Below the pieces are notes generated by a model. That model was not told where the DNA came from and searched no databases. It worked only from the letters and a program-made list of their open reading frames with translations. From Apodospora peruviana (taxonomy: Eukaryota; Ascomycota; Sordariomycetes; Sordariales; Lasiosphaeriaceae), in contig JAUEDM010000009.1 in the NCBI GenBank assembly GCA_033439685.1, positions 1,488,001 to 1,552,000 on the forward strand: a DNA stretch of 64,000 bases, written 5' to 3'. Shown here piece after piece: positions 33,101 through 43,727 of this stretch (the first letter of the stretch is position 1; each line of letters opens with the position of its first letter). The translations under genes were made by a program, and so were the position numbers.

Positions 33101-33913
33101 GGTCGAGTTTGGCACCGAAGCCAGATCGATGTTCTGTGCCGCGACTGGGGGCGATAGGAAATGACTGATGGTGTGGAAGTAATACACTCCATCGATCTCA
33201 ACAACTCCTCCTGCGACGGCATGACTGAAAGTCTCGTCCAAGCCATGTCGATGGCGGACCTCGAGGCGCCTTCCAATAATTGGCCCAGTCTTGGTGGTCA
33301 AGACGTCGACTCGTTCAGGAAAGATATCACCCAGTGATCCAGATGATATACTGCAACCAGCCGTGCGCTTGTCCCCGAGCGCCCTAAGGTTCTCGAACTC
33401 GGCTTTCAGTTCCATGTGCCCAAGGTCGAAGCCCGGAAACTCTTTTATAATGCCACTCTTGTTAATGAGGCGAAATGCCTCGGTCCTCGCTTCCTCATCA
33501 TCGGACACAAACATGACCATGGGTTTGGTTTTTTCTGCCGACCTGCCCATCATAAACAGGGACCAGTCTACCAAGCTTCCAGAGGTTTGCAGCTTGCCTG
33601 CGTTGTCGTTAAGATGGGTGAGGATAGCCCGGCTGAGCTTGTTGATGAAGATGGCCCGCGCTTCACCAATGGCCTCGAAGACCTTAAGTCGGAGTCCAAA
33701 AGGACCCAGCGGCAGCGTTCCGCGCTCTCTGCCGGTGGAGCTGGCAGCAAAAGGCCAGGTCTTTTGCTTTCGAAGGGTCGAAGTCATGACGGCTGCATCG
33801 ATGCCACCGGCCGGTCGAGTCATACACGTCCGGAATACATGGGAGTGAGAAACAAAGATATGGGGAGTTTTGAGTTTACCTGGAGAGAAATGAGGATGTA
33901 TTCTCGAAGGCAA
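30158..33913 (-). CDS. Protease-like / permease-like fusion protein
   Basis: One uninterrupted frame of 1251 codons. Later Met codons at 33823 and 33787 are equally good starts. The N-terminal part (to about residue 540) resembles a trypsin/3C-like protease fold: GGVVEIDGVYYFHTISHF gives a candidate His251, FDSALVEID a candidate Asp393, and PGDCGSW a candidate nucleophile Cys485. An acidic run (DFEDDDDDNDDEVEF) lies between. Two hydrophobic segments follow (about 560-610). The second half contains NSGPLALLISCLLGCVVVW, WLELGLKLPRVG, HIFNKPRSLLMVLPTLLYA and further membrane segments, typical of APC-superfamily amino-acid permeases, though N-terminally shortened. The C-terminus is rich in Arg-Asp (DRDRDRDRSRRDR). 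A read-through of two former genes is possible, but no stop separates them. It is divergent from the gene at 34147. Function is unknown. Confidence 0.7.
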   Translation of the reverse strand: MPSRIHPHFSPGKLKTPHIFVSHSHVFRTCMTRPAGGIDAAVMTSTLRKQKTWPFAASSTGRERGTLPLGPFGLRLKVFEAIGEARAIFINKLSRAILTHLNDNAGKLQTSGSLVDWSLFMMGRSAEKTKPMVMFVSDDEEARTEAFRLINKSGIIKEFPGFDLGHMELKAEFENLRALGDKRTAGCSISSGSLGDIFPERVDVLTTKTGPIIGRRLEVRHRHGLDETFSHAVAGGVVEIDGVYYFHTISHFLSPPVAAQNIDLASVPNSTSESAQMLGSGWDATGLSDFEDDDDDNDDEVEFVEATSRGSATPESGVSDASSNWDSVDDSTSSSTSVRMIDGDSLSYALNSHLETQLPESNGGRKDDKHPGTTPQPEMVKIGRVALTDTRFDSALVEIDMDLAWNLGITQTQLRDIAVSLSTLLGRKTIEIAPKDTSIRTITSGGRSVTGTLSGTPSFLRLPYSKSFQELYVGKLDQPLAPGDCGSWIHDGTTGKLFGYVIAGSPTTGLIMVMPAATAWGAVDISYLHRQLSIRKKDYERITTTIAVLQGVIGGRAALLEAKTANLRRLTYVAMLYAPLAWVTAMFLIPQFAPSNSSWATAILITALGWVLLACWYNKRWLMGAAKSVLRGLSPGKLEGAKKNNAKGGELTATTTPLGGCTDWAYLYSTCNPHLTSHVTDDSRENPKNDLLWLNNPAPDKTKPKRHNDQLASLAVTSLFLSHISASGILTRTYTSILALVSIVINSGPLALLISCLLGCVVVWCCLIAWLELGLKLPRVGYRADHWNRKSVPHSGGETLYLGHIFNKPRSLLMVLPTLLYATAFLIFGNLSGNSLNFAIRLMGLTRPHMDSGGHNHLVMAYAVGALTVVALGRLFLPMSGIWLNKFLAVFKITMLVGTVTAGFIGISISISSGVGNGCDRDEHDTEHAVGRGFDTWQLGNALVAISFYVNMTACSYTAFRIKQEIAREGVLLDMFPFLRRWTYTGKDSMMGLNRKQPILFGWVTNVTAVLLVARMTGNKPAGYSFHLQLLSFLVEAGLQEAVGFVARLFGVGDVIHYFSRRDGIDVGSYRHGFEGEPHRHDRDVSIDGLNGATGSPVIVSPPSSSNDDHPFADSTVQPKPILKNKNTNRVRFDDDGPREVSVGNEIIRTVDKHQDRDRDRDRSRRDRVRDGDRERDYRPSPYRLYNEQQGQKARNRSDRDRDRERDREQGRGNDKDRGSEQGERSGMKNMSIGGSAASLLSVLTEAAAYL

Positions 33914-34146
33914 GAGTTAGGCGTTTTCTTGTTTCCGAACAGAGTGTTTGAGCTGGCGTCACTGGCGACAGAAAACCGGCGCTTCAGGAGGGCGCCCGGG
34001 GCTGTGCAGGCCTCCGCCACCACCATCGCCGTGCTGAAACAGGGGTGATAAGGCTCTGGAAAACCGGTCGTCAATTACCAGGTATCTTTCACTCTCTCTT
34101 CGTTGAAAGTAAGATCAATAGAACACTTTACAACACATACACCAAA

Positions 34147-35352
34147 ATGGACGACTCGCTGCAGAAATACCCAGTCTCAGACAGAGTCAAGACCAATATC
34201 CTTGACGGCGAGCTGTGGAAAGACTGCTCACAGGACCAAAAACAAGAGAAATATGATCTCAATGCGTACTTTGAGTACTACCTGAGCCGAACTCAGCGCT
34301 TTTCCCGTGATGGCGGCATTCATATTAGCATCAATTCACATTCGGACATCCTTAAAGTGGCGCGGGCGATTCTGCGTGATTTGACGCGGCGAACAATCGT
34401 TTCCAACATTCTATGTGCTCGGAATTTTGACCACGAGGGTCTTATTATGCCGAATGACGATAAAGCAGATCTTGATAGGACCACAACGGACCTCTGCGAC
34501 CACAAAGAAGAGGATCTCACCAAGCCCGCAAATGATGATAAAGCAGATGGTACCGTCACCACCGACACCAGCACCGACAAACAGCGGGATCCCAGTCCCA
34601 AAGACGATGCAGCAAACGCAACCGTCGACCTCTGCGCCGGCCTTCTCCTGATGTGCGAGTTCGGCGTCACGAAATTCGGTTTCCGCGGCTCGAATCCCCT
34701 ACCATGGAGCGACCAACAGACCCTCCGCCAGGCGACAACACAATATTTCTCCAAAGAAAAAGCCCTCCAGCCCGAAAACCCACGGCTCAGCCGACTCTTC
34801 ACAGCCCGCAATCTCGTGTCGATCGGGGGCATGAAGGTGCGCTGGACCAGCAACCTCGTCGACCACCTGCTCCTGTCCGACGACGACCAGACCGTCTTCA
34901 TTTTCTATCACGTCGGCTTCCTGCGCCACCATACTGGGCTTAACGACCCGGTATTCCCGGAAGGGTTGGCAGAGGAGACGCTTCGCACGCTCACACTTTT
35001 ATTTCCGCAGTCTGGCGACCGGCACGCCGCGCGCCGGTGGTTGAGCAAGCAGATGCTGACCGAGGTTCTGGACCCGGCTATCCTCCAGTGCGGTACGCCC
35101 CGAGCCCACGACAGGAGGTTCGAGAAGTTTGCGTTTTGGCACGATAGACTAGTGATGCTGAAGCAAGCCTTTGACGAGTCCAGCCCTAGAGGGTTGAGGC
35201 AGTGGTGGAACGACCGGAGGAACTCGGTGCAGTGGTACAACTTTTGGGTGGCCATCATGGTGTTTGCGACGGCTTTGTTCATCGGACTGGTGCAGGTCGT
35301 CGAAGGGGCGTTGCAGGTCTACTTGTCCTGGAAGGCGCTTCAACAACAGTAG
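34147..35352 (+). CDS. Single-pass membrane protein, unassigned
   Basis: An intronless 401-aa frame starting MDDSLQKYPVSDRVK (a Met at 34045 in the same frame is upstream and less likely). There is no signal peptide. An acidic linker at about 100-150 contains two NDDKAD units. A conserved-looking middle holds VRWTSNLVDHLLLSDDD. Near the C-terminus NSVQWYNFWVAIMVFATALF (about 359-385) forms a single membrane segment followed by EGALQVYLSWKALQQQ, giving a likely tail-anchored protein. From memory, this type of C-terminus (RRNSVQWYxFW...) recurs in a large family of uncharacterised fungal proteins. The start lies only about 230-360 bases from the start of the divergent protease-like/permease-like gene, which suggests a shared promoter. 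Function is unknown. Confidence 0.8.
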   Translation: MDDSLQKYPVSDRVKTNILDGELWKDCSQDQKQEKYDLNAYFEYYLSRTQRFSRDGGIHISINSHSDILKVARAILRDLTRRTIVSNILCARNFDHEGLIMPNDDKADLDRTTTDLCDHKEEDLTKPANDDKADGTVTTDTSTDKQRDPSPKDDAANATVDLCAGLLLMCEFGVTKFGFRGSNPLPWSDQQTLRQATTQYFSKEKALQPENPRLSRLFTARNLVSIGGMKVRWTSNLVDHLLLSDDDQTVFIFYHVGFLRHHTGLNDPVFPEGLAEETLRTLTLLFPQSGDRHAARRWLSKQMLTEVLDPAILQCGTPRAHDRRFEKFAFWHDRLVMLKQAFDESSPRGLRQWWNDRRNSVQWYNFWVAIMVFATALFIGLVQVVEGALQVYLSWKALQQQ

Positions 35353-35677
35353 GACGTTCGATGAATCATTGCCGTTTAGTGCCAGTTTGCCAGATATCTA
35401 AGTACCTCAGTGATGCAATTCTTTTGGGAGATGGAGGGGGGAGAGGAGCAGTTCAAACTACCTGTACACCATTCCACGGTAAATAGTAGCCATCGAGTAC
35501 TTTACAAGGGTCCAGCTCGCGACGTTTCAGGGCACCTGGTAGCTATCCTGGAAATACTTCAAGCCCAAGCACCCCAATCACAAAATATGTCACTGACAAG
35601 GAATCTTACAGGGTTCTGCAAGGTACCTGATGCCTACTATTTACCCATGAATGGTGTATCCTCACAACAACACTACC
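35353..35677. other. Convergent 3' spacer
   Basis: A short gap between the plus-strand membrane-protein gene and the minus-strand 1150-aa gene; no coding signal. Confidence 0.5.
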
Positions 35678-38600
35678 TCAACCTGCTTGTGCCGTCACCC
35701 GATGAAACACTTCCTTCAGCTCTATCGTGTGCGTGGCTTCCGGTCGCCCGGTTGCGGCACTCAGCTCCACCTGCTTGAGCACCAGGTCACCGTTCCACGC
35801 CCTCCAGAACGCCATCACAAGCGTCTCCCTGGGAAACGCCACGGCCATTATTTCTTGGTGCTGCTTTAAACCGGATCTCTCTTTGGGGAAGCTGGCCACC
35901 ATCTGGTGGATACCTGTCTTGATATCCATCACGCAGAGGTCGTGCTTGCCGTTCTGGAAGACGTACTGATTGCCGTAGTAGACCGAGGCCGGGTTATTTG
36001 CGACTCCAGAACCTAGAGCTTGCGCAGCAATGCTGATGGACTTTTCCTTGAGATTGAGATGTTTATTCTTCAAGTACTGCTGCTTCGTGAGTAGCAGGAT
36101 GGACTCGTGCGACTTGGTGGTCCGAGCTGTCAGGAATACTCTGGAATTGGCCGGGTTGGCGTGATCAATGGAGCAAAATATGCCAGAGAGACCGGGGTCA
36201 TTACCGTAACCCTGCGGAATTGTCAGCACATCCATCCAAAGAGGATACTGGTTGGAGGTTTACATGTTATAAACATACCAGACTCAAGATCACGGGATCC
36301 AGTTCGACCTCGAACTTGGGTTCGGTGGATGGCAAACATCGCCACAAACCCACATGCACCTGGAAAGGATATTTCTCGTCGCCATGATACTCCTGTGTTG
36401 CAATCACCACCATCGTAGAGTCCAGGGAGAAGTTGGCTTCCTGTAATCGACGATTGCCGGGTAGGTTGTTGCTCTTGGAATGAGCCGGAAGTGTACCCAT
36501 CAGCCTCGGAATCCTGTTGGTAATGCCATAGAGAAAGACTGTCTCCCCACAGCAGACAGCAACCTTGCTATCATCCCTCGAGACCGCGAGGGCAGTTGGT
36601 AGTACGTTCGGATACTGGAGTGGAACCTCTCCACGCGTACCCTGCTGGTCGAAAAAGAAGAGCCTGTACAATTTGTCTTCATTCACTAGGACGGCAACAA
36701 GCCCGTTACCCGAGGCCACGAGTCTGATGCTGAAGTTTGCGTTTCCTGTATGGTTGCTTCGAGATGAAAGTGTACGGAGAACCAGCTTCTGTCCGTCTTG
36801 AAATGGCGAGAATATCCTCACAACATGCTCCGTACTCTTCTTCCTCCACAGGAGAAGGCTAGAGCCCGTCATAGAAAAACAAAAGCAAAGATCATCCGGG
36901 GCTGTCATGAGCGTTGACTTTTCACTGGTCGAAGATCGTTTGAAGCCGCCAAAGATCCCGGTTTTCTTGGACGTCGAAGTCTTTGACGATTGAACACTTG
37001 GCGCATATGTGGAAGACTGTTGTTGAGCACCAAGGTTGAGGTCGAGGTGGAACTGAGGTGTTTGGGGTGGGTTTGGCGGCCGAGGAAAATCGGTCCTTGG
37101 CGCTTCCACGTGATGCTGGTCTGTGACCTGCAAGCCTTCATCGACAGCAAGCGACGGATGGATTGGGGCAGGAGTGACCACGTTCTGGTATGGGGAGGGG
37201 CTCGGGGCAAGAGGAGAGCTGATGCGCTTGTTGAGCGCCTGCGGTGAGAACGCGCTTCGCTCGCTCCAGCCCGAGTGGGAGCTTTGAGAATGTAATGAGA
37301 CAGGGCTAAAGCCACCTCGACCCTCGGCCCCAGAAGTGTACGGGGTTACCGAAGGGGATGTCGGCGAGGTACCGGAGAACATATGCTCGGCCGGGTTTGG
37401 GGAAGATTGGTATATATTGTACGCCGGATGAGCATCGACAGACAGGTGAGCGGCATCGCGCGGAGGAGGTTGCGTAGGGCTGGCCTGAGTGGCCCAGTAC
37501 TCATTTGCCGGGTATCCTCCCCTGGTCTCACTTTGGCGCCTGGATTGGCCATGATCATGTTCACTGGGTGGGAATTTCTGAAATGGCTGGTTTGTTGAGT
37601 TGGAATTGGAAACCGTGGGAACCGGTTGTTTAAGGTGGGGAGGTGGCCGAACAAAAAGATTTCTAGCGGCGGGCTGTACAAGGTCTTCCTCCTGGGCTGG
37701 CTGTCGAGGGTCCTCTCCCGCAATTTGAAGATTATCGACGGCTCCTTCCAGGACTTGGACAATGGTATTGGGCAAAGGGACTCGGTGGCGTGGCTGGGGC
37801 AGGTCCGGAGGGGTTATTGGATCAGGAACTTTGGGTGACTCGCTCATGTATCGGCGAGAATCACTGTGCTGGCGATCTTTGTGATGCCGACGTTCTTCAT
37901 TATCCGGATCTGATAGGCGTGCACCGGGGACCGTAGGCGCAGAGTAGCCGTTGCTTTGAAAGTCGTATATGTGATCGCCTGGTTGCCGATACTCGTCGTC
38001 TATTCGCCTTGGAGGAGTGCGATGAATATCGGTGTCCGTTTCAGTGGTCTCGTGACTGTGTTGTCGAGAGACCTGACGATGGGCTTCGTCAATCTCACCA
38101 TCGCTTGGGGCAGATATGGCTCGATCGCGGGTAACCAGATATCTCTCAAACTCTGTAATATCCATGTCGATGGTTTGCCTCATGTCAACTAAAAACGACG
38201 AGCTGGCCAGCAACTAAGACTCTATGGTCAGCTAAATCTCGATTGGAAAGCGAATTTCAGCGGAGACATACCAAAAACTCATTGTCTCCGCGAAGATGTG
38301 CCACGGTGTCTGCAAAATAGTTGCAGAGGATTCCGTTGCGAGTTCCACTGTCTAATTCGTTGGACATAGCCTGCACTGCATCCCACATTTGAGCCGCCGA
38401 TGTTGTGACTTGTAGAAAGCTTGGATCCCCTCTTCTGTTTGTGCCTCGGACCGCTGCATCCAGCAACGCCCAGCCTACGTCATGCAGAGTCCAAAACGCA
38501 TCGAGCCAGTTACTCTCCTCGAGGTTGTCGAGAGCAGCCTGAAAGGCGCCGTGACAGGAGCGGAGGGAGTCTCGCCGGTATCGAGGGTTTAAAGGGTCAA

Positions 38601-39317
38601 CGCAGACAGGAGCCTGAACACTCTTTGTTAGCACGATAGCCACTGTATGAGCATGAGATTCACACAGATACTCACATATCCTTGTCGATAGCTAGTTGAA
38701 TCGAACTTCCCACAGCAGAATGTCTGGATCTTGCAGGGACCAGCTTGCACTCGTATCTCGTCCATGGTCTGTGGGATGAGGTAGTAGAGCACTAGTCCCT
38801 CGACAGGAGACAGCGGCTTGTGAGCGTCCCACACCTGGCAGATATGCCCAATCCTCAGACGTATCGTGTTCTCTTGCTCCTGCGTGAATGGCGAAGAATG
38901 AAGACATAAAGCTCGGAAGGTCGACAGAAAGGCGGCGAAGACGAGTCCCCGATGGAGCGCATATTGGTTCTGCTCTCGGCTTGTCGGGGGCTCGATACCG
39001 GTCGCCAGGTGCAGCGTGTACAATGTTGCTTCGAAGAAAAAGTCGCGGTCTGGAATGTGAAGTACTTCTAGTCGGGGCGTGCTTGATTCAAAATCTCGAC
39101 GAACAAACAAGGAGAGCTGGTAGTCGAAGATAATCTTAAGCCTCACCAACAGTTGTCGTGTGAGGTGGTGAACCTTGCTCTGCGACGATTCGGGGACCCC
39201 ACCAGAAAGTTGGATCAAGCCCAAGCTGTGGGCACCAATGAGCTCCTGGACCAGATACGGTATGTCATGGCGCTTGAGGAGACGAGTCCACACCGCGGAG
39301 ATCAGCGAAGCAGACAT
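35678..39317 (-). CDS. Large protein with beta-propeller-like end
   Basis: Four exons on the minus strand (39317-38676, 38613-38272, 38213-36279, 36211-35678) give 1150 aa; a Met at 39326 would add three residues. All junctions are phase 0, with introns of 58-67 bases. The N-terminal 320 residues are helical (LISAVWTRLLKRHDIPYLVQ). The middle (about 330-770) is low-complexity, rich in Pro, Ser and Gln, with TSTSKKTGIFGGFKRSS, and probably disordered. The C-terminal 380 residues show repeating beta-strand patterns (LCFCFSMTGSSLLLW, TALAVSRDDSKVAVC, ANFSLDSTMVVIATQEY) like a WD40-type propeller. No signal peptide or membrane segment is seen. A scaffold role would fit but is inference. Confidence 0.75.
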
Positions 39318-39326
39318 CGCTGTCAC

Positions 39327-40423
39327 GCATTGTCGTTATAATAAGGGTTTGTGACTTCAAAAGCGTCACCAGCGACGTTGCGTCGAGGACTGGCGTTGTT
39401 GCGACTTCATCAGAACAAGGGACGACGAGATGCCAAGTGCTAGAGAATCATGGCAGCTTGCGACACTCCTCTCGCTTTCAAGTGTGGCACGCTGGCCGAC
39501 TTCTGATAAACCCCCCCCCCCCCCCCCCAAAACTTTCCATCCACGCGCCGTCCAAGCCCGCAGCAGCTGAGCGTTGTTCCCCTGCAGCCACCAGCACTTT
39601 GGCACTTGTCTTGTCTTGGACAGACAAGGCCACCATCCAGAGACGAGGATTTCAGCGACAAAACATGGAAGCCTGCGATGGGTTTCACAAACCGGTTAAG
39701 GTGGTGTGCTGGTGGCTTGCTTCTTTGCTGCAAATGCGCCAGGACACATATTGATGATTAGCGTTGGGCAAACCAGGCTGACTGGGGATATAGGGAACAT
39801 AACGGGTTTCTTGCTCGTGTTGGGACTCGAACTCTGCAGCCAATATGTTGGATTCAGCCCAATCAGCCCAAAGCTGCACTTGACTCCCCGCCGTCGCGCC
39901 GTCGTGGTTTGCAGCACCAAAGAGAGAATTCACAATCAGATGATTTATCGAAAATGGCGGCGGCTGAGTTCGGCAACGCCAATCGAGACGGGACCATCCC
40001 ACACAGGAGGCGTCTGCACGATGCACAGTGCACCTTCCGCGTGGTCTGGCCAGAAAATCTAGCCCAAGTACGGGTTAAATCACTAAATTGGATGGCGCGT
40101 CTTTAGCAGGCGGCTCTTGCCTCTGGTCGTTGAAATTGCCGGGTCGTGGTCTGCTCTTGCCTGGCCTGGCTCATCAAAAAATAAAATAGTAGAAAGAAAG
40201 GAAGGGGCATGCCAGAGCCTGATCGCACTACTCTTGCCCGTCCAGGTCCTGGATCTGCCTTTTTGCAGACAACGTCCCCACCAGCTCCGTTCTTTCTTTC
40301 TTCTCTGTCTTCGTGGCTCCAAAATTGCATTGACTGTGTGCGTATCCTTCTTGCCTTCATCTCTTCCTTTTGTTGCCAACCTTAGCCAAGTCAAAATTCA
40401 TCCCAAGGATTTGGGCAATCACA
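39327..40423. other. Divergent promoter spacer
   Basis: Between the divergent starts of the 1150-aa gene and the permease gene. It contains an 18-C tract (39511-39528). Overlapping open stretches on both strands (39440-40060) show no recognisable motif and are treated as chance. CTTTCTTTC-type pyrimidine runs near 40285-40310 suggest the permease leader. Confidence 0.5.
39511..39528. repeat. Poly-C tract (18 C)
   Basis: Uninterrupted run of 18 cytosines in the divergent spacer; the exact length is uncertain in any sequencing method. Confidence 0.9.
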
Positions 40424-42803
40424 ATGGCTGATCAAGGGCCACATCTGGTCGAGTATCCTAACTACGCCCATTACCCGCAGTATCCCAACCAGGGCAATAA
40501 CAATTGGGGTCCTCCGGCGGGCAACTATGGCAACCAGACTCCCGACACGGAGCCGAAGCCGTACACAGCCGGCCATTCCGAGGCCGAGGTCGCCTCGCTT
40601 CGGTCCAATGGACCCGATACTGAACTCCGAAGGACGCTCGAGGAGAAGCATGTCAACATGATTGGATTCTCTGTCGTCCTTGGCGTGTAAGTCGGCCAGT
40701 CGTAATCCCATCGTCAATCGAGATCATCACTGATGCGTGTTAATAGTGGGCTCTTCCTATCTTCTGGGAAAGTAATCTTCATTGCCGGCCCTGGTTTGGC
40801 AGTTCTGGCCTACATATTGATGGGGACCCTCATGTGGTCAGTTGAACCCACCAAGTCTCGCGCTGTTGTCCTAATATTGGCTAATATTTGTGCTAGGTCT
40901 GCCATGGCATCGATGGGAGAGATGACGGCGCTCTTTCCAGTCAAGGGTCCGACGTTTGAGTTCGCTCGTCGGTTTATTGATGAGTCTGTTGGCTATGCCA
41001 GTGCCTGGATGTTGTGGTAGGTTGTTACGGTCTACCGGTACGCTTCTGTTGTGCAGACAACCTAACATTATCTCGCAGGTTTTCATATGTCATCGTTGCC
41101 GCTGCAGAAATCTTGGCCATTACCGAAATATTTCATTTCGATGTTGATTCCAAATATCTCGAAGAGCAAAACTACCCAGAACAGCCCCTGAGCTGGCCTG
41201 CCACCAAGTCGACCAATCCGGCTGTCTGGGTTGGAATCTTCCTCGTCGTCATGTTTGTCATCAACCTTCTACCTGTTCGCAAGTACGGCCAGCTCGAGTA
41301 CATCTTCGGCTCCATCAAGATCACCTTTCTTGTTGCCCTGATTCTCTTCAACACCATCCTCAACGCCCGGCAACGTTATCACAGTTCGCGATTTTGGACA
41401 TACGAGACTCCGTGGGGCTTCAGTAGCGCTAACCTCACTGTCAAGGCTGCCACCGAGAGTTCCCCCAACGGGGTTGTGTATACTGGTTCCTTGGGTACCT
41501 TCACCGCCTTCTGGACCGCCATGGTGACTTCGTTCTTCTCCTTGATGGGCTGGGATATCATTCTTCTCACAGCACCCGAGAATAAGGACCTGGCACGCGA
41601 TGAGACCATCAAGATCTCCAGTCGCAAGATTGCCCTTCGGGTCATCCTACTCTATGCCCTTGCGGTGTTTACAGTCGGACTTAACATCCCATACACCGAT
41701 GATGGTCTGCGGAATCTCACTCTCAGTGGAATTAAGGGAGGTCAAGCCAGCGCTTTTGTACTCGCTGCAATTCGGGAGCGTGTTCGTTTCATGCCTCACT
41801 TTCTCAACGGGTTCTATGTCTTTTCCGCCTGCACAACCGGCATAAACTCCCTCTACAGCGCTTCCAGGATTCTTCACGCTATTTCCACTCTTCGAGATGC
41901 CTGGCCGAGTTGGGGTTGGATGGAAAGCATCAGGTCGCGACTTGAGCAGACTCGCTTTGGAGTCCCCATGAACGCGGTGTTTGCGTCTTGGATGCTGGGG
42001 TTTCTCGCCTTTCTTTCTACCAAGCCATCATCTGCGGAGGTGAATTGCACCTGACTAACCACTCGAAAAAGTGAAGAAGAGGCTAACATCCAATTAGATT
42101 TTGGGTCGCATGACCTCTGTAGCTGCAACCTCGACTTTGATCGTATACGCGCTGAACTGCTACACATTCTTGCTATTTTTTAAGGAGTAAGTGTCTCTTC
42201 TAACATGTTTGAAGAAACGACAGACCTGCTAATACCATTTTAGAGTCAACCAGGCCGCATGCGGCTTCCGAGACGAAGACCTGAATCTCACCCCTGAGAT
42301 GCGGTACCAGTACAACCGCGACAATAAACGACAGTACCCATATCACTCGCACCTTCAGTGGCTCCGAGCTTTGTATGGGCTGGTGTTTTGCATTCTGATG
42401 ATTCTCTTTCAGGGGTGGAGAACGATTGTGTCTCCCATGGCTGTTGACGATTTTGTTGCTTCCTACATCGCAGTATGTCACCTCCCCTCATGCCGCGCAA
42501 ACCAGAGATATCGAGACTAACCGTGGTCGGTCACTGCAGATTGTCATGTTTCTGGTCATAAGTGGTGCATACTTCCTAAAGACGCGCGGATTCAACCCCA
42601 GTCAATGGCACCGAAGGGCGCAGAAACTCACTGGTCTCGAGGCAATCGGTCCGGTCGTCGCGGCGGATCCGAACAGTCAGCTTCCATGCAAAGTCTGCGG
42701 CATGAGACATCGGCGAGGTCGCTTGGTGCTTCCGGATGGAGAAGGACAACATAAGCAAAAAGCGATGGCGATCTTGGAGTGGATTTGGGTTTGGCTTAGG
42801 TGA
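40424..42803 (+). CDS. Amino-acid permease, APC superfamily
   Basis: Seven exons (40424-40686, 40747-40836, 40897-41016, 41079-42039, 42098-42186, 42244-42472, 42540-42803) give 671 aa. The second intron is a multiple of three and open in one frame, so it could be mistaken for coding. The N-terminal 75 residues are soluble and rich in Tyr, Pro and Asn. Membrane segments start at MIGFSVVLGVGLFLSSGKV, the signature of fungal amino-acid permeases (YAT-type), followed by MASMGEMTALFPVKGP and FARRFIDESVGYASAWMLW. About twelve hydrophobic segments are present, with loop motifs such as ENKDLARDETIKISSRKI. It should import amino acids across the plasma membrane; specificity cannot be told. The family's usual length is 520-600 aa, so this one has a longer N-terminus. 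Confidence 0.93.
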
Positions 42804-43727
42804 AGATGCCGTGAGACTTTTCGATACATTGGGTGATAACAAGTAATTGGATGGAATTTTCATGAGCAATTCCCGTAGGTAATTTGAGACATAATTGTCT
42901 GGTGCTTGGACCTGGCTATATTCAATGGAGTTCGTGTTGTGATGTCGTGTTGTGGTGTCGTGTTGTGGTGTCGTGTTGTGGTAATATCAAGTCCTGAGTT
43001 CTTGGTGTCTGGTTACCTTGGCTGAAGGGCAAGGGATGATGTGTCGGAACACAGCCAGAAACGTATATCAAGCTGGTGGTACTTCATTTTTATAGTCAAA
43101 TCGGAGCGCCTACATTAGCATTTTAAAAGTGTTCCCAATCTACCACTAGAACGCTGGAGAAAGGCCGCAAGGTCAACCTGCACAACCCGAGCAGAGCAGT
43201 CCTTTAGCTGGAGCAAAACTTGGACTGTGAGTGATGTCTTGGCGTCTTAGTCGACCGCTTAGTTTCTGCAATGGCATGCAACGTTGTACAATTACAGTCA
43301 GTAATTAAGGTACAGTACAACCCCGGCAAGGTTTGCTGTCGTGATTGTGGACCTCACGCCGCACAAAGAGATCGGACTGAGCCCCATCAAATGCTAGCTC
43401 CGTGTAATAGTAAGGCACGGTCAGGAACCAGAACCCTGTCTCCACGGATACTACGGATTAACAGCCATGCAACGTTGTAAAGCTGACTGCCAAGCCTTGA
43501 GCTATATCGTGGGAAGAAGCCGGGGCCAACTTTCTTTCCTCACCCAAGCACTTTCTTTTGACCTCTCATCATTACGGGTGTCCCCGAGAATGCTTTCACT
43601 CTCAGGTACATGTGTTAAACGTGGCTAAACGGGAGAAACCTAGAGCCTTTACCATCTCCACTAGGAGAAGAAAAGAACACGATACATTCATTCGCCCGGA
43701 CTAGACTCAAAACCTCCACCAGCAAAG
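42804..43727. other. Spacer with short tandem repeat
   Basis: Holds a 13-base tandem repeat (42932-42983) in the 3' flank of the permease gene. The last 100 bases are the likely promoter/leader of the methyltransferase gene. No other gene is seen. Confidence 0.5.
42932..42983. repeat. 13-bp tandem repeat, four units
   Basis: Units of TCGTGTTGTGGTG: first unit slightly diverged (TCGTGTTGTGATG), then two exact copies and a final partial copy. A microsatellite-like array about 130 bases past the permease stop codon. Confidence 0.9.
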
